Assembly (NCBI GenBank): GCA_965644295.1
Contig: CBFFRP010000399.1
Span: 124,001 to 188,000, forward strand
Length of the DNA stretch: 64,000 bases
From: Paraphysomonas bandaiensis
Taxonomy: Eukaryota > Chrysophyceae
Direction: 5' to 3'
The position numbers and the translations under genes were made by a program. Shown here one piece after another: positions 35,901 to 48,353 of this stretch. Below the pieces are notes generated by a model that was not told the DNA's origin, made no database searches, and saw only the letters and a program-made list of their open reading frames with translations. The number at the start of each line of letters is the position of its first letter. Position 1 is the stretch's first letter.

Positions 35901-36784
35901 CCATGGGTCAGCATAGTTCTGGAACTCCAATGCAGCCGCAGCCGCAGACGCAACCCATACACCACCAGAGCCACAGCGTGCCCCCAGTTTACGACCCAAG
36001 GAAAAGCAACCAAGTAATGTCCTCGCCCCCTGGCCAGCACACACGGCCTGGTTATCATGGGGGTATGGTAGATGCAAGTGGGATGGGGTTGAACGGGAAT
36101 GAGTACGGGTATGGTAGGGAGTATGATGGTGGAGACGGAAGCGAATTGGGCGGTACTGGCAATGGGAGTGAGTACATTGATGGAGCTGTGCACCTATCCG
36201 CAGGGGCGAAACCCTTTGTACCGAAGTTCGCAACCTCTCCCGCAGGGGTAGGATCAGTATCACAAGGTTCCCATATTGTACCTGAAACAGGTGTTGGGTC
36301 ATTCGCACTTCCTCCTATGTCTGACAATTCGGCTCCCTCATGGGGCGATAAGCACCTGGGACAAAGCGATAATGATAATATAGACACACTCTCCGGGTTT
36401 GGCGAAGGAGTTTCACAAACACACCCGAGCGAGCCGGAGACGGATATTGACAATATTATTAATGTTCCGTTAGACATTCTCTCTTTCGACGGTATAGGAG
36501 ATCCCATTGCAGGATTGGACACTACAGGTGATGACGACTTAAGCGAGTCTTTACTCGGACGGCTTGCAGTAGGAGGAGGACCCTCGTCTGACCGTAGAAG
36601 AAATAGAGGGTTACTCTTCCAGTCTTCAAATTCGTCATCGAGATTATATCCAGAGTTAGGTGGTGATGATCACTATACAGACGATGGATTGCTCCCATTC
36701 AATCAAATTATATCTGACGTTATAGATTCACCTGACGGCACATCATATCATACTGGCTCAAGTTTTTCGGAAAATGCATCTTAG
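32905..36784 (+). CDS. J-domain / ankyrin / UBA multidomain protein
   Basis: Five exons: 32905-33012, 33080-33290, 33355-34617, 34664-35289 and 35348-36784; 1,214 residues. The J domain is N-terminal (EAAAILGVSVNADIEVLKQT, ALSWHPDK with the HPD triad) and would stimulate Hsp70. An acidic stretch and a long charged helix (KRAEKRRKQKEKKV) follow. Ankyrin repeats lie at about 340-430 (GRTVLHVAAMSGDVRMIELL, GWTPLHYAAVHGVVSSCRIL). Another charged helix leads to a UBA domain at about 620-655 (LLDHLLAMGFAESDCMAAIT ... DLAISWLCD). The last 480 residues are Gln/Met/Pro/Gly-rich and disordered. J plus UBA suggests a link between Hsp70 and ubiquitylated clients; that is inference. The exon-1 to exon-2 junction falls directly after HPDK. 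Confidence 0.85.
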
Positions 36785-38180
36785 TCTCATTCGGTGAAAT
36801 ATTATGTAACATTGTTCGCATTAGTTATTGATATTCCGTCGATAGAAATAGTATTTTGTTAATAAGAAGTCCATGTGATTAATGGGGGGGCTATTTTTTC
36901 AGAATTCCAAGTACTAACGGTATAAAATAACCAGTGTTTAAATATTAATTCTACTACTACCTCTTGTACTGAAAGTAACTGCGTTGTCAAGGTTTGACAT
37001 AATATGAGAAGTATTAACTTAACAACAGAAGGTAACTTATACTCAATGCTGAGACATAAATTATAATCAATATCTCTTATCATTCATCAATATCATGTTG
37101 TCTCCACTACCACTCATTTCTCGTACGACGATCTTACATCGTCACTACAACTTGCATCGTCACTATATTCCGTTTTACCGCTATATGCTTATCGTCATTC
37201 ATTCTCACAATACGATTAACAAGACTACAACTGTATAATACAGTAATTTAAATACCTTATAACTACAGCTTTCAATTGCTCTCATATAGCAGAACTCAAC
37301 ATGCGTCATACTATTATAGTTTATAGTGACAAATAGTGGTCCTCAACGGATACACAACATAATTAAAACCGTAGACATGTTATTACGCTTGCGTGCCACT
37401 CAATTATGAATAATGATGATAAAGTAACTGTGCACGTACATTCAAGTTCTTCTATGATCTAAGATAATGTGTTTAAACGTTTATACCTATCAGTTGCCAT
37501 GTGCCATGTAGCCATGTAGTCATACAGCTTAAGATGCTATAATAAGCCAGCCAATTCAAGTAATTGGCAACATTTACCAATAATAGTTGCTATTGTTATC
37601 TTAATTGTTACCCAAGTCTTCCAGTCACCCAGTACACATTATCGCGCTATTAACTCATTTCAATCTTCAATTGCACTTATGTATTGTGTATTGTACATTG
37701 CATCATGCAGCAGAAGTCAACATGTAATTTCGACAACACAATATAATATAGTATATAGTGTTCCTAGCTAGCAGTGGCGGAATGTGATATATCTCAAGGC
37801 CTGGTAAGCATTAATGGATTACGGTATTGGCATTGATGGCCATTATACATTATACTTGCGGGATACTGATACCAGGCTCTGATATCTGATATACGTCTGA
37901 TGGGGATACTGTACGTTGCCCATTACAGCATTATACTGCAACTACTACCTTGCTTAAGTGCATAATATTAAATATTCACCGCTTTCTTATTATTCAGTGC
38001 TCCCAGGAAATAGTACATCGCATAAGACGTACATGCAAGCGACAGTGAATAATTAGCCACAAGAATCCATAAGACAATAGACCATGATATGCCGACATGA
38101 ATATCATGGGCGTAAAAAAAGAAATGTCTAATTACGTAGCGCATATTATTCCGAATCGGAGACACATTGCCACGAAGGAA
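36785..38180. other. convergent intergenic region
   Basis: About 1.4 kb, AT-rich. A 65-codon frame (37968-38165, minus) lies downstream of the carrier gene but has no family match or splice context and is not accepted. No RNA gene is recognised. Confidence 0.5.
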
Positions 38181-39170
38181 CTAATACAGCTGGCGGTAGT
38201 ACTGTGTGATAGTTTCTACCGACATCAGTATAATCATCGCATGGGGCGCACATCGACCGTAGTACGCTCCGAACCCAGTCCAAAAAGCAAGTAGGCCCTC
38301 CTAAACAAGTGAATTACGAACAATACACACATATATATGAGTTTTAACCTTTCTGAGTATTTGTGAAGCACAGTCAATTATGCCTTTGTACTTGGTCCCA
38401 TCTTGTAGCCTTGATTTCATGAGGTCAAATGGCAAAGAAAACCACGCAGCGGTAAATCCTGCAATCATAGATGATCCAATCCTGGTTGACATCTGAGGTT
38501 TGCTAGGGTCAGGATCATTCAATATGCCAGCCACAACCTCCTTGGCCTAAGTAAACAGGGTTTAAAAATTACTCTGAGCAGCAAGGAACAACGTAACCTG
38601 GTCATAGCATGACATCATGCCAACGTTCATTGCCATTCCACGCAAAATATTAGGTAGAAGCCCCGAATAAAGACGCGCAGCACCTTCCTCCTTTGCAATC
38701 CGCGTGAGAGCATTGAATACATGCGTATAGTTACGTCGACTCTCTACAGGTTTCATACTGTCTGCCTGCATGCGTACCAGAGCGACATCGAATGGAGTAC
38801 CTATACAAACTGCAATAGAACCAGACGCCATACCACTTGCAGCTTTCGTCAAAAACGATAATGGTTTTCCATCATTAGCAGCAGTCAAGTGGTCAGATAT
38901 GGTGCGGTGGAGACCTATACGGGCAGTCCCATATATAGCCTGTCTCATAAGAGCTGCTGATAATCCAGCATAGACAGATGTCACCCCTTCCTCTTTAACC
39001 ATCTTTGCAATCATTCCTATAGCATTTGGCTTCTTTGTTCCCTCTGGATTGAGTGTAGCAAATAATTGAAGACGTACTTTAGCTAGATCAATTGGATGGA
39101 TGCAAGATGATGCCAGACAGGCTGCCAACCCCCCGCAAACAAATGGTTCTAATGTAGATAATATAGGCAT
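38181..39170 (-). CDS. mitochondrial carrier (oxoglutarate/malate- or dicarboxylate-type)
   Basis: Three exons: 39170-38598, 38546-38349 and 38300-38181; 296 residues, the usual size. There are three carrier repeats, each with the PxDxxxxR-type signature: PIDLAKVRLQ, PFDVALVRMQ and PFDLMKSRLQ. The matrix motifs are KEEGVTSVYAGLSAALMRQA and KEEGAARLYSGLLPNILRGM. The sequence YGTARIGLHRTISDHL and the overall signature resemble the 2-oxoglutarate/malate and dicarboxylate carriers of the inner membrane. It has six predicted membrane helices. It implies a mitochondrion, or a related organelle that exchanges organic acids with the cytosol. Substrate is not provable from sequence. Confidence 0.88.
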
Positions 39171-39911
39171 TGTTTTAGTTATTCTATTCGAAGGGTATTG
39201 TTAGAATGTGTTGTGAAGAGAATGGAAGCGAGCAATAGATATGAGCGACTTGTTTCTATGGGATTGTATGCACATGGCACTATGTATGTATGTATATAGA
39301 GGGAGGTGTTAGCAGTACAGAGTACTCTGCTGTACTCTTCCACATCTAGAGTGCGGTGTGTATGTATGTGATGTACTTGTACTGCTGTGTGTACGAGTGT
39401 AGTAAGAATTCCAACCCTCAACATCAATAGCATCACCAGCAGCACCAATATCGTCATCATCAAACGTCATCACCACCTGGAAAAGAGTACGTACAGGACG
39501 GAAATTCGAATTCTACCATATGTTCTGGTGACTGGGAATATACAGTTTTCTTGAAGTTACTCACCAAAATGCTTACTTTTATCACTTCTTCATGTTTTTG
39601 GTTGTATAAAACGGAGGTTTTCACTGAACAGAGATCTATTATTTTGAGAGGAAATATTTTTGATGTACGCCAAAAAGTGTGCAGAGAGTCAATGATAATA
39701 TACGTAGAAATGTATATGTAATTGCAACCTAACCATAGTTTGATCACATCCTAATATTAGTATTAATATACTTGTATATCAGACAATAGATACTATAGAT
39801 ATTACATCATTATCATGCTGTTATTATCGTGAATTGTGTTGTTTATTTTACTGAAAAGGGCATCACTTTTCCCACCGTCTATTTGGTGTATTTCTGTTAT
39901 ACAATTGTAAC
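39171..39911. other. divergent intergenic region
   Basis: Promoter-type DNA between the carrier and the TULIP-LetA gene. It contains AGAGTACTCT at 39319-39328, overlapping GTACAG...CTGCTGTAC, and TACTGCTGT at 39380-39388. Two weak minus-strand frames (39179-39463, 39460-39747) are not accepted. Confidence 0.5.
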
Positions 39912-42900
39912 ATGTCGAGTTTTGTATTATTCATACTCTCATATCTCACTATCAGTGTATATTCTACACAAGATATATTCAATCCATCTATTGGTGAATT
40001 AGTATCAGATGCAGAGCATCGAGTGTCTATTGTTCGACAAGATGAGGATTGTCCGGACCCTCTTAGCTGTTGGCTAGAGAGTTTAACGTTTAAGATCCCA
40101 GATGTTTGCTTTATGGTTGAAAATGTTGAGTGTTGCATAACAGATTTTGTGTGCACTGGAATTGAAATTTCGGGCATAGATTCCAGTTACATATACCCGA
40201 CAACGCTGTCTATGGAGCTCGAGGGACTCGGAACTCCCTGCAAAGGAGAGTGGAGTTATGGTAAATTCGGTGGCAGTATATCAGCGGTTATCTCCAATAC
40301 AGATATTGCGACAACGACAGTAGTAGGAAAAGAAGATATCTATCCGGTTTCTTTGGAGTTTACCACCTGCACTGTTCCTAGCATAGATATCGAGCTAAAA
40401 TTTAGTGGAGGTCTTGTGGGGGTAATATTGCAACTCATTTCCAATAAAGTGGAAGAGGGATTGGAGAAGGCTGTATACACTGTCGTATGTGAGGTTGGAG
40501 AGCCCCTCATTGCAAATAAAACTACTGAAGCTTTGGTGCACACAATTGACCCTGCCCTAGCCGAGATGGTATCACATGGCCCCACCCCACCACCAGAACT
40601 CCCTGCGAACACATACATTGATTGGAGTACCTCCTTACCTGGTCTCATGGAGAATATTGAGGAAAAGCATGCAAACGATTACCTGAACAAGTTGGTTGAC
40701 TCAATTACGAATGGAACTGGTTCCTTTCATATTGATCTTCACAACACGTCTCTCACGTTTCCTGTTGTTGACCCTACTTCTGGCCCGCTAGGCAATATAA
40801 CTCTGACACTGCATTACCTCGATATTTCAGGTCTAGACTCGTTTTATGATATCTCCCTGTTGACTCCGTCTCCACCCTCTCCGTCCTATTCCCCGTATTC
40901 TGTGTGGTCTGCATTCTCTTTACACTCCTTCAGTATTTCTCTCGGCGTTACTGTGGACGTGGTTCTTGATCAGGGAGCACTCAGCGGTGGAGAGCTGAGG
41001 GAGACGTTTGCTCTTGACCTCGTTCTGTCCAACAGCACAATAGGAGTGGACCTGTTACTGCCTGTAAACATTGAGAGACTAGGGGAACTGTATCTGGATC
41101 AGATTGCCGATCTTTCTTGTTTACTTTCCACGGCCGATTACCTAAGCGTTACATCTCTCATTCTGGACACTCACATAGATAGTATGACTCTGGTGCAGAA
41201 AGATGCTACAGAAGACTCCCTCGAGAAAGATATTGATGATCTCATTAATAATATTGTCGAATTAGGCGTGGAAGGTTTTCCGGAGTTGCTGACAGACCTT
41301 ATATCGGGAGTTGCTCAAGGACCTGTGAAGTCATTGTTAAACAATAAACTGTCCGAGTTGCTAGTGTCTGCAGGAGACAATTGCATTCCACATAAGGAGA
41401 CAGATGATGATGAGTCTGACTGGATTGTATGGTCTGATAGCATTGTTGTGCAGGGGTTGGACTACCTTCTGAACAGTATGATTGGGCCAAGTGGTGTGAA
41501 TAGCATCGTCGATGCTGCTACCGATGGTACAGGTTCAGTCACAGTTCCCCTCTCTGCTGCTGATTTTGCTCTCACTGTTTTTGGTTTGGACTCCTTCTTC
41601 GATTTCACGATCCTAAAACCCTCATCGGACCCAAACAGTCCGTACACCTTGGATTCATCTGTGGGGCTGGGTTACTGTGAGGGACAGGATAGAACCCAAA
41701 TCTGTACACCTGTGGGCATATCTCTTGTGAGTGACTCGGATGCAGCACAGAGCCCGTCCAGTGCAAGTCTCACCGCCAGTTTCTTTAATTTCATGTTTTC
41801 CACGTCTATCCTCACGAAATTTGATCTTAATGCCGTTAAAGAGCTTCGTGTGGCTGATTTGTTCATCTTCAGTGGAAACCACTCGGGATGCTTTTTATCG
41901 TCATTTGATGAGATAGCGATAGAGTCCCTTGATATGAGTATCACGCAAGCGGAGCTGACAAAAGGGCCGTTGGTGTCTAAAGACATCACCAGTGGTGTGG
42001 AGCAGTTGTTGAATAAAATCACAGGAGAGGAGTCTATCGCGGCCATCAATGCTGCGTTGGTCAATTTGATAGCGGAGTCTGCAGAAGCATGTGAATCTGG
42101 TTCGTGGCCCCCTCTTCCGGGCGATGACGACAGTCCATCGCCTGCTGATGACTGCGACGGCCCTGTGCAATGTGCGCTCAACAGTATTGTAATTGGACCT
42201 TTGGATGACCTCTGTTTTGATATAAAGGATAGTGAACTCGAAATATGTATTAAGGCCTTTAGCTGCTATGATATTGACTTGGTAGGGTTGGAGTCTGGGA
42301 ATCCCGACCCTCAGACGATTCTCCTTGGGGTCGAGGAGTTTGCAATAACCTGTGGGGCTGATTGGAACATCTCCGCCTCCTTGTCTAAAGACGACGCCTC
42401 AAATGTTGGTGGACACTCGCTATCGTACGAAGGGTCTGTCAGCATTGCGATGACTGACTTTACAGGGTCAGTGGAAGCTGCCTTTGGAGCCAGCAGTGTG
42501 TCGGAGGAGTATCCCCCTATGCCGGCGTCGGTGAAACTGCAAGAATGTAAGACGAGTGGGACGCAATTTGATATTAAATTCGCTGGTGGTGTATTGGGAA
42601 CAATCCTGGATAAAGCAGTAGCTCCTCCTTTGGAAGATGCGTTGGAGAGTGCTGTTTACTGGGCTTTGTGCGATCTGTTGAACCCTTTTCTCAGCAGGGT
42701 GATGACAAGAGTTCTTAAGACTCGTGTGGATCCCGCTATTGAGGATGTAATTGACATGCGAGCCCCTCCTGCACCAGTTGTTATGCCAGGCTACCTTAAC
42801 TGGAATGAAACAATTCTGAACACTGTCCACAACATTATATCAGGAATTCAAGTCAATGAAGGGAAGGTAATCCAATGCATGCTGGACGCAGAGAACCCCC

Positions 42901-45900
42901 CAGTTGATGGGTACAACATCAATACACTGATCGATTTCATGACAGACGGATCTGGAGAGTTTGTGATTAGCATCGACTCCACTGTACCTATCGGTAGCGC
43001 AACTCTTACTTTTGAGACATTGACGATATCTGGACTTGACACATTCGGCGACATATTTTTATTGGATCCTTCGCCTGATTCTGGAGTTACGTTGTCTTCA
43101 TCAATCGAGCTGGCCTCTATGGATCTCCAACTGGCAGTTCTCCTTGAAGAAGCCGAGGAGGGCTATAAACAAGAGGCAGTTGTCGACCTTCGCCTGTCAA
43201 ATGCTACTCTAGCTTTCGATATGGTCGCTGCTCTACGGCTCTCAATTCTGAATAACTTGTACAGTGATCAGATCTTGCATCTACCTTGCATCATGTCGGC
43301 ACTAGATGAGCTATATATCTCCTCGCTTGTGCTCTCAATGAATGTTGAGAATCTATCTGTGCAGCAGGTCTCTGGTGGAAATGCAACATCACTTGAACTG
43401 GAAACCGCGGAGCTGGTCGACAGTTTGTTTCGTTTGTTGCTGTCTGGATATCCTGAAATGGTTACAGAAATGATTGAGGGCATCGCTCAGGGGCCTGTGA
43501 AGGAGAAAATCAATGAGAAGTTGCTTGCCATGATGCAGGCATATGACCTTAACAACGCTGACGCGTGTCCCCATCACGGGAACTATAGTGGCGTAGACTG
43601 GATCGTCTGGAGTGAAAGTACCCTCATAGAGAAGGTCGACACACTGTTGAATACCCTTCTTGGGTCTGATGGCGTCAACAAGTTAATGAATTGCATCACT
43701 GACGGAACTGGCAATGTGGTTGTACAAATTCCCACAGATGCCCCTCTCTTAGCTGGTTGGAAAATTACTCTCGGTGGCTTGAATTCTTTTTCAGACTTCG
43801 CATTGGTGTATCCTGTGGAGGGTGAGCCCTATGATCTTGGCAACTTGCTGGGGTTGGGCGATTGTAATTCTGCAAGTGACTGCAATTCTTTTCTGCTTGC
43901 GATGGAGGGTGATCACATGGACCGGCATATAAGCATCAAGCTAACGATGGATAATCTTTTGCTATATCTGGACATGCTCACGGAGGTGGATATGACGGAG
44001 TTTATGAATTTACAGTGGGCAGAGTTTCATACTCAAGGGTGTATGATGACCACTGTAGACGCACTCTCTATATACGACCTAGGTCTTGGGGTGTCTGACG
44101 TCGAGTTGTATTTCAACAATGGTGCTGGAGAAGTAAATCTTACTGCTATGGTGAAGTCACTTTTAGACAAACTGACTGAACCAGAAACTCTCGCCACTTT
44201 CAATGGAAAAATTACAGAGAGCTTGAGCACATCCGATGAAGTGTGTGCGGGGACGTACGAACCCACTGTAGACGGATCGAACTCTTCTGACTCCCACAAT
44301 GCTTGGCGATGGCAGCTTGCTGTACTCATATCTGGGTGCATTGTTGCACTTTTTCTGTTGGTCTGGATATACTTTAACTACGGTGTGGCCGGTATGAGCA
44401 AGACCTGTATGGTCGATTCCAAGGGCGTTCCATATGACGGTGTTGGGGAAGAAGCGGCGAGTCAATATTCTGCGTGGGATTGGGAAGAGGAGGCCTACCC
44501 TGTGGGGCAAAATGTGTGTCTCAGTAATGCGTGGATAGAGTCTTGGCTTGGGTGGCTTTTCGGTTATGAGGAGGGTGAATTTGTATATGATGCTCTCATT
44601 GCTCAGGACAGTATCTATGCATCTGTCCGTATCCTCATTCCGCTAGCCATACTCGGCAATATTGCTCTCTTTATATCCGGAAATATTGCTGTTGGCGCCA
44701 CTGTCCTGGCTGAGGTGGATGTAGGCAACCAGGTTATCAAGCCAGATCCCATATTTGAATTCGGTCTCGGTAACACCGTCAGAGATATGTAAGTATATAT
44801 GTGATGTTTTTTCGTCCCTTTATTTTGTGTTAGGTGGGATGCCAAAGTATACCCGCTATCAATGTTGATTGCTTTTTTCTCTGGAGCATGGCCATATATT
44901 AAGCTCGTGGTCATGCTTTTCTCGTGGGTACTGCCGACATCGTTGCTTCCTCTTCCCAGGCGCGACAGTGCTCTTATATGGCTGGATATCCTAGGAAAGT
45001 GGTCACTCATTGATACGTACGTTATGGTTCTGATGGTACGAGCATTGTGTATGCTGCTTCTCTTCTAATTTTTTTGTAGATGGTCGCTTTTCAGTTTACA
45101 CTCGAAGTTGCACCAGGGATAAAGGTCATAGTTATTGTTGAGCCCAATTGGGGTTTCTATGCTTTCCTACTTGCAACGATGTGCAGCTTAGGACTCGGAC
45201 ATCTTGTTTTAGCATGTCACAGACTTATCGCAGAGACTAAAATTCCGCCATATGAACTTAAGACTGAATCTTTGATGAATCACACATTTACCACGGAGCT
45301 TCGTTGCAGTGCCACGGGCTCATCTTTTTCCACTGTGGATTCTGGTGATGATGCTTCAAAGAAGTACGTATGGAAGACTCATCAGGTGTCGGTAACCACG
45401 GCGGGTAAAGTAACGATGGTCGTTGTGCTGCTATTTTTAGCCCTGTCTGTAATTGCGGGGACTTTCGTGAAGACTTTCAATTTTGAATTTAAGGGCCTCA
45501 CGGGGTACTTAATGGGTGATGGAGCTGTCGATCCCTACAGCTTGGTAACCGTTGGCACTACACTCCCAAGCGCATCTGGATCACCCCACGATTTTGGTGT
45601 TCGATGGATTCAAGCTGCTTACTTTGCTTTCGGTCTTGGTATGCCCCTTGCTTTCTGTGCCGCCCTCCTCGCTCTGTGGGTGACTCCGTTGACCTTGAAA
45701 TTCCAGAAGGGATTCGTTGTCCTCACAGAAGTGTTAAACGCTTGGAACGCACTGGATGTGTTTGTTGTGTCCATAATAGCAGCATTGGTACGTATTGACG
45801 TTGTGGTGTTGTATACTGATCTCTTACGTAATTCTTTCAGTTGGAGATTCAACAATTCGCTGCCTTTTTGGTGGGTGACAACTGTGACACTATCAATGAG

Positions 45901-46532
45901 ATCCTAGAAGAATATATGGACGATGAGTTAGACGGTGACGATAAGTGCTTCGATGTGGTGGCTACTCTGAAACCTGTAAGTGTAGTGGAAACTCATGTGT
46001 GTAAATATCTTATATATTAATGCATTAGCAATCATGGATGTTGTACCTGGCTGCATCCTGTCTTGTCATAGTCGGGCTTCCAATGATGGGTCTCTGCCAT
46101 AACGTGGTTGCTGAACGTATGGATGAGTATGAGAGCAGGAAGGAGGACGCCGATATGGGATCCTGTCATGAGAGGAGCACGTCAATGTCAGCATCTCGCG
46201 TGCCACGGCTGTTTTCCTCTGCAGAAGAAAGAGCTGCACTTGAGGCTGAAGAAAGCGGGTATAATGCACTATCTGGTGGCGAAAGTCCTGCATATTCTGA
46301 AGGCAGAGACCGCATACTGACTGTAGACTTGGAACCCACAGATCCTGCATTGGAGGAGGATAGAGGGGCTCTTAGTTCCTCGGCTCTGGACTTATCTGGA
46401 CGCAATAGAGCGTCCGAGGACTTGGCCTCGGAGGATGATGGAGAGGATAAAACACCCTGGACTAAGTGTGTGATGTCTACTTTTATCCACTCATGCCATA
46501 GGGTGGGACTTGTCTCATTCGGTGACGAATAA
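39912..46532 (+). CDS. BPI/LBP-like (TULIP) ectodomain fused to PqiA/LetA-like membrane domain
   Basis: Five exons: 39912-44788, 44834-45035, 45080-45787, 45841-45975 and 46029-46532; 2,141 residues. A signal peptide (1-18) is followed by two related units of about 700 residues starting near 44 and 748. Each opens with a Cys-rich BPI-like module (SLTFKIPDVCFMVENVECC; SIVIGPLDDLCFDIKDSELE) and contains two copies of a sub-motif, (T)(D/N)G(T/S)G, near 266, 537, 1009 and 1261, followed by GLDSF-type strands. N-glycosylation sites are frequent. Membrane helices begin near 1464 (LAVLISGCIVALFLLVWIYF). The rest matches the PqiA/LetA family: FFSGAWPYIKLVVMLFSW, ALIWLDILGKWSLIDTYVMV, and later LNAWNALDVFVVSIIAAL. 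The tail is acidic and presumably cytosolic. LetA/PqiA move lipids with MCE tunnels in bacteria, and TULIP domains carry single lipids. A surface lipid transporter is inferred. Zinc ribbons typical of LetA were not seen. Confidence 0.85.
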
Positions 46533-47555
46533 ACCATGTGCGTGTTTAGTGTCGAAGCAGTTTCCCTGTTAAATTACCGTTGTTTTATCAATATCACGGT
46601 CATCACGGGTCAAAAGTGAATGGTGTATAATTGTGTGATAGTGACATCTGCGTACTCGCTTTCGTTTGTTGCAGTTTGCGAAAGGTTTATTGCTATTGTC
46701 CCTATCATTCGATTGTTGTTGAGGTGCGATTAACTTTATCATGTTCTAGTTATAATAAGTATACGGTTTCGAGATGTCTGTAATTTCTTATCACTAAGAG
46801 CTACGTAATCACAGTGTCGCTATAGAGCTAGTTATATATTACAGTGTGCGTAATGGTTGACAATATGATATTGCGGATGCTTACTGCCTTGGTCCTGCTG
46901 ATATTCTGTAGCCTATTTTCAGTTATTGTGTAGTCCGTGCTCTGTGCGTCCTATTCTTTAATCATGATTGCATTCTGAATTCTGATACTTCATGTTGGAA
47001 AGAAAAATATCAAGCAGTAAATTTTCCTTCTCATGTGCAATAGATATACTATACTGGATACAGGATACTGGTAATAATTAATTAAAGAAGAGTTGTGATC
47101 TAAAAGCTAAAAGGTAGATGTTATCTATTAGACATTCTTCTCACCTTCCCACGACGCACCGCGTTGTATTATATCTTTCCATGTTACTTGGTGCTTTCTT
47201 GTATATTGTATACAACTTGCAATTCAATTTATTGTTACGCAACCCTGTATACTACGCAATTACTGCAGTTCTAAACATATATATAAAGATTAAAATAATT
47301 ATTCTGCGTAAGAGGTGAAGCTATTGCAGATTGCAACTCATATGAAAGCACAATAGCGGATAGCAGAGATATGAGAAGCATCGTCAACAAGAAATTGATA
47401 TAATTTATTACAACTGCCAGAGATCAATATTGATATAATTATTGTATATTAAGAACCGCCTCGAAAGCTTATATATCCGATAACAAATCAGAGGCATGTG
47501 TAACAGATGAGGAATTCTTTATAAGAACAGTTACGTCGACTACCCATTTATCCAT
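46533..47555. other. convergent intergenic region
   Basis: AT-rich, about 1 kb. A 66-codon hydrophobic frame at 47118-47318 was considered and not accepted. Nothing else is seen. Confidence 0.5.
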
Positions 47556-48353
47556 TTATATAACATACACAGAACCATCCGCAAGCATCAACTTATTGTC
47601 ATCCTCTAGAAATAGAAGTGCTTCTTCTACATAGGCGGGCGTGCAATTTGGAATCAAGTCACAAAAAAATGTTTCCAAATCAGCGACCGAATATGCTTCA
47701 TCTGCAGCACATGAACACTGGCGAGTTGCCGCCTTAAAATTCTCAACGACAACTTGCGCAATATCTGATAGGGTTGAAGAGGTAGCCGGGCCAGCGCACG
47801 CAGAATCCGTTTCTGCGTGTGAAATTGAGTCTGAGAATGTGTCGACCTCAGGAAAAGATACATCTTTCTCCAAAGCTATTGCGGGGACAGGTAACTCTAA
47901 AGGACTACAATCAACTTTCTCTGTAGGTTGTCGCGCAGGTTTAGGGGTCCGTTCAGAGACAACCTTAGCTTTTTTCTTCACACGTGTACATGTTACAACT
48001 TCAGGTTGAAGTCTACTGGTAGGACGTCGACTCCTCTCTGGCTTCTCATCCATATCCTCCTTAAGAGAGATATACTGAGGCTCAATACTATCTTCCTTTC
48101 CACCCAACACATACGATACTGAGTATGTATTACTGTTCTTATCAATGCTCTTTATGAACCCCGTCCCACCCAATTTATTTATCCCTGTATAACACACATA
48201 TCATATACATATATATGTAACTATACATGGATGTATGTATGTATGTATGTATGTATGAGGTCACTTACCCGGCCATGTCCTTGCCTCAACTACAACAAGA
48301 TCACCCACTGAGAACATAGAAGGGGAGTTACCGTATATGTTCTCCACATCCAT
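47556..48353 (-). CDS. protein with RTWPGINKLGG-type domain, probable chromatin/nuclear factor
   Basis: Two exons: 48353-48269 and 48184-47556; 237 residues. The N-terminal ~65 residues form a small beta-barrel-like domain (FSVGDLVVVEARTWPGINKL, GGTGFIKSIDKNSNTYSVSY, VLGGKEDSIEPQYIS), resembling Tudor or chromo-barrel folds. I recall the RTWPGINK signature from protist nuclear proteins but cannot name the family. A basic linker (RRPTSRLQ, RVKKKAKVV) and a Ser/Pro-rich stretch follow. The C-terminus (YVEEALLFLEDDNKLMLADG then SVYVI) looks like a winged-helix end. The 83-nt intron holds a short (GTAT) run at about 48232-48256. Confidence 0.75.

Noticed and set aside
37968-38165. 65-codon minus-strand hydrophobic frame downstream of the carrier gene
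   Set aside because: Overlaps the expected 3' UTR region and has no supporting feature.
41299-45010. Minus-strand frames opposite the TULIP-LetA gene (such as 41672-42181, 42468-42830, 44615-45010)
   Set aside because: Shadows of a long, well-supported coding exon.
47118-47318. 66-codon plus-strand frame with a hydrophobic middle
   Set aside because: Too short and AT-rich to separate from chance; kept out for lack of context.
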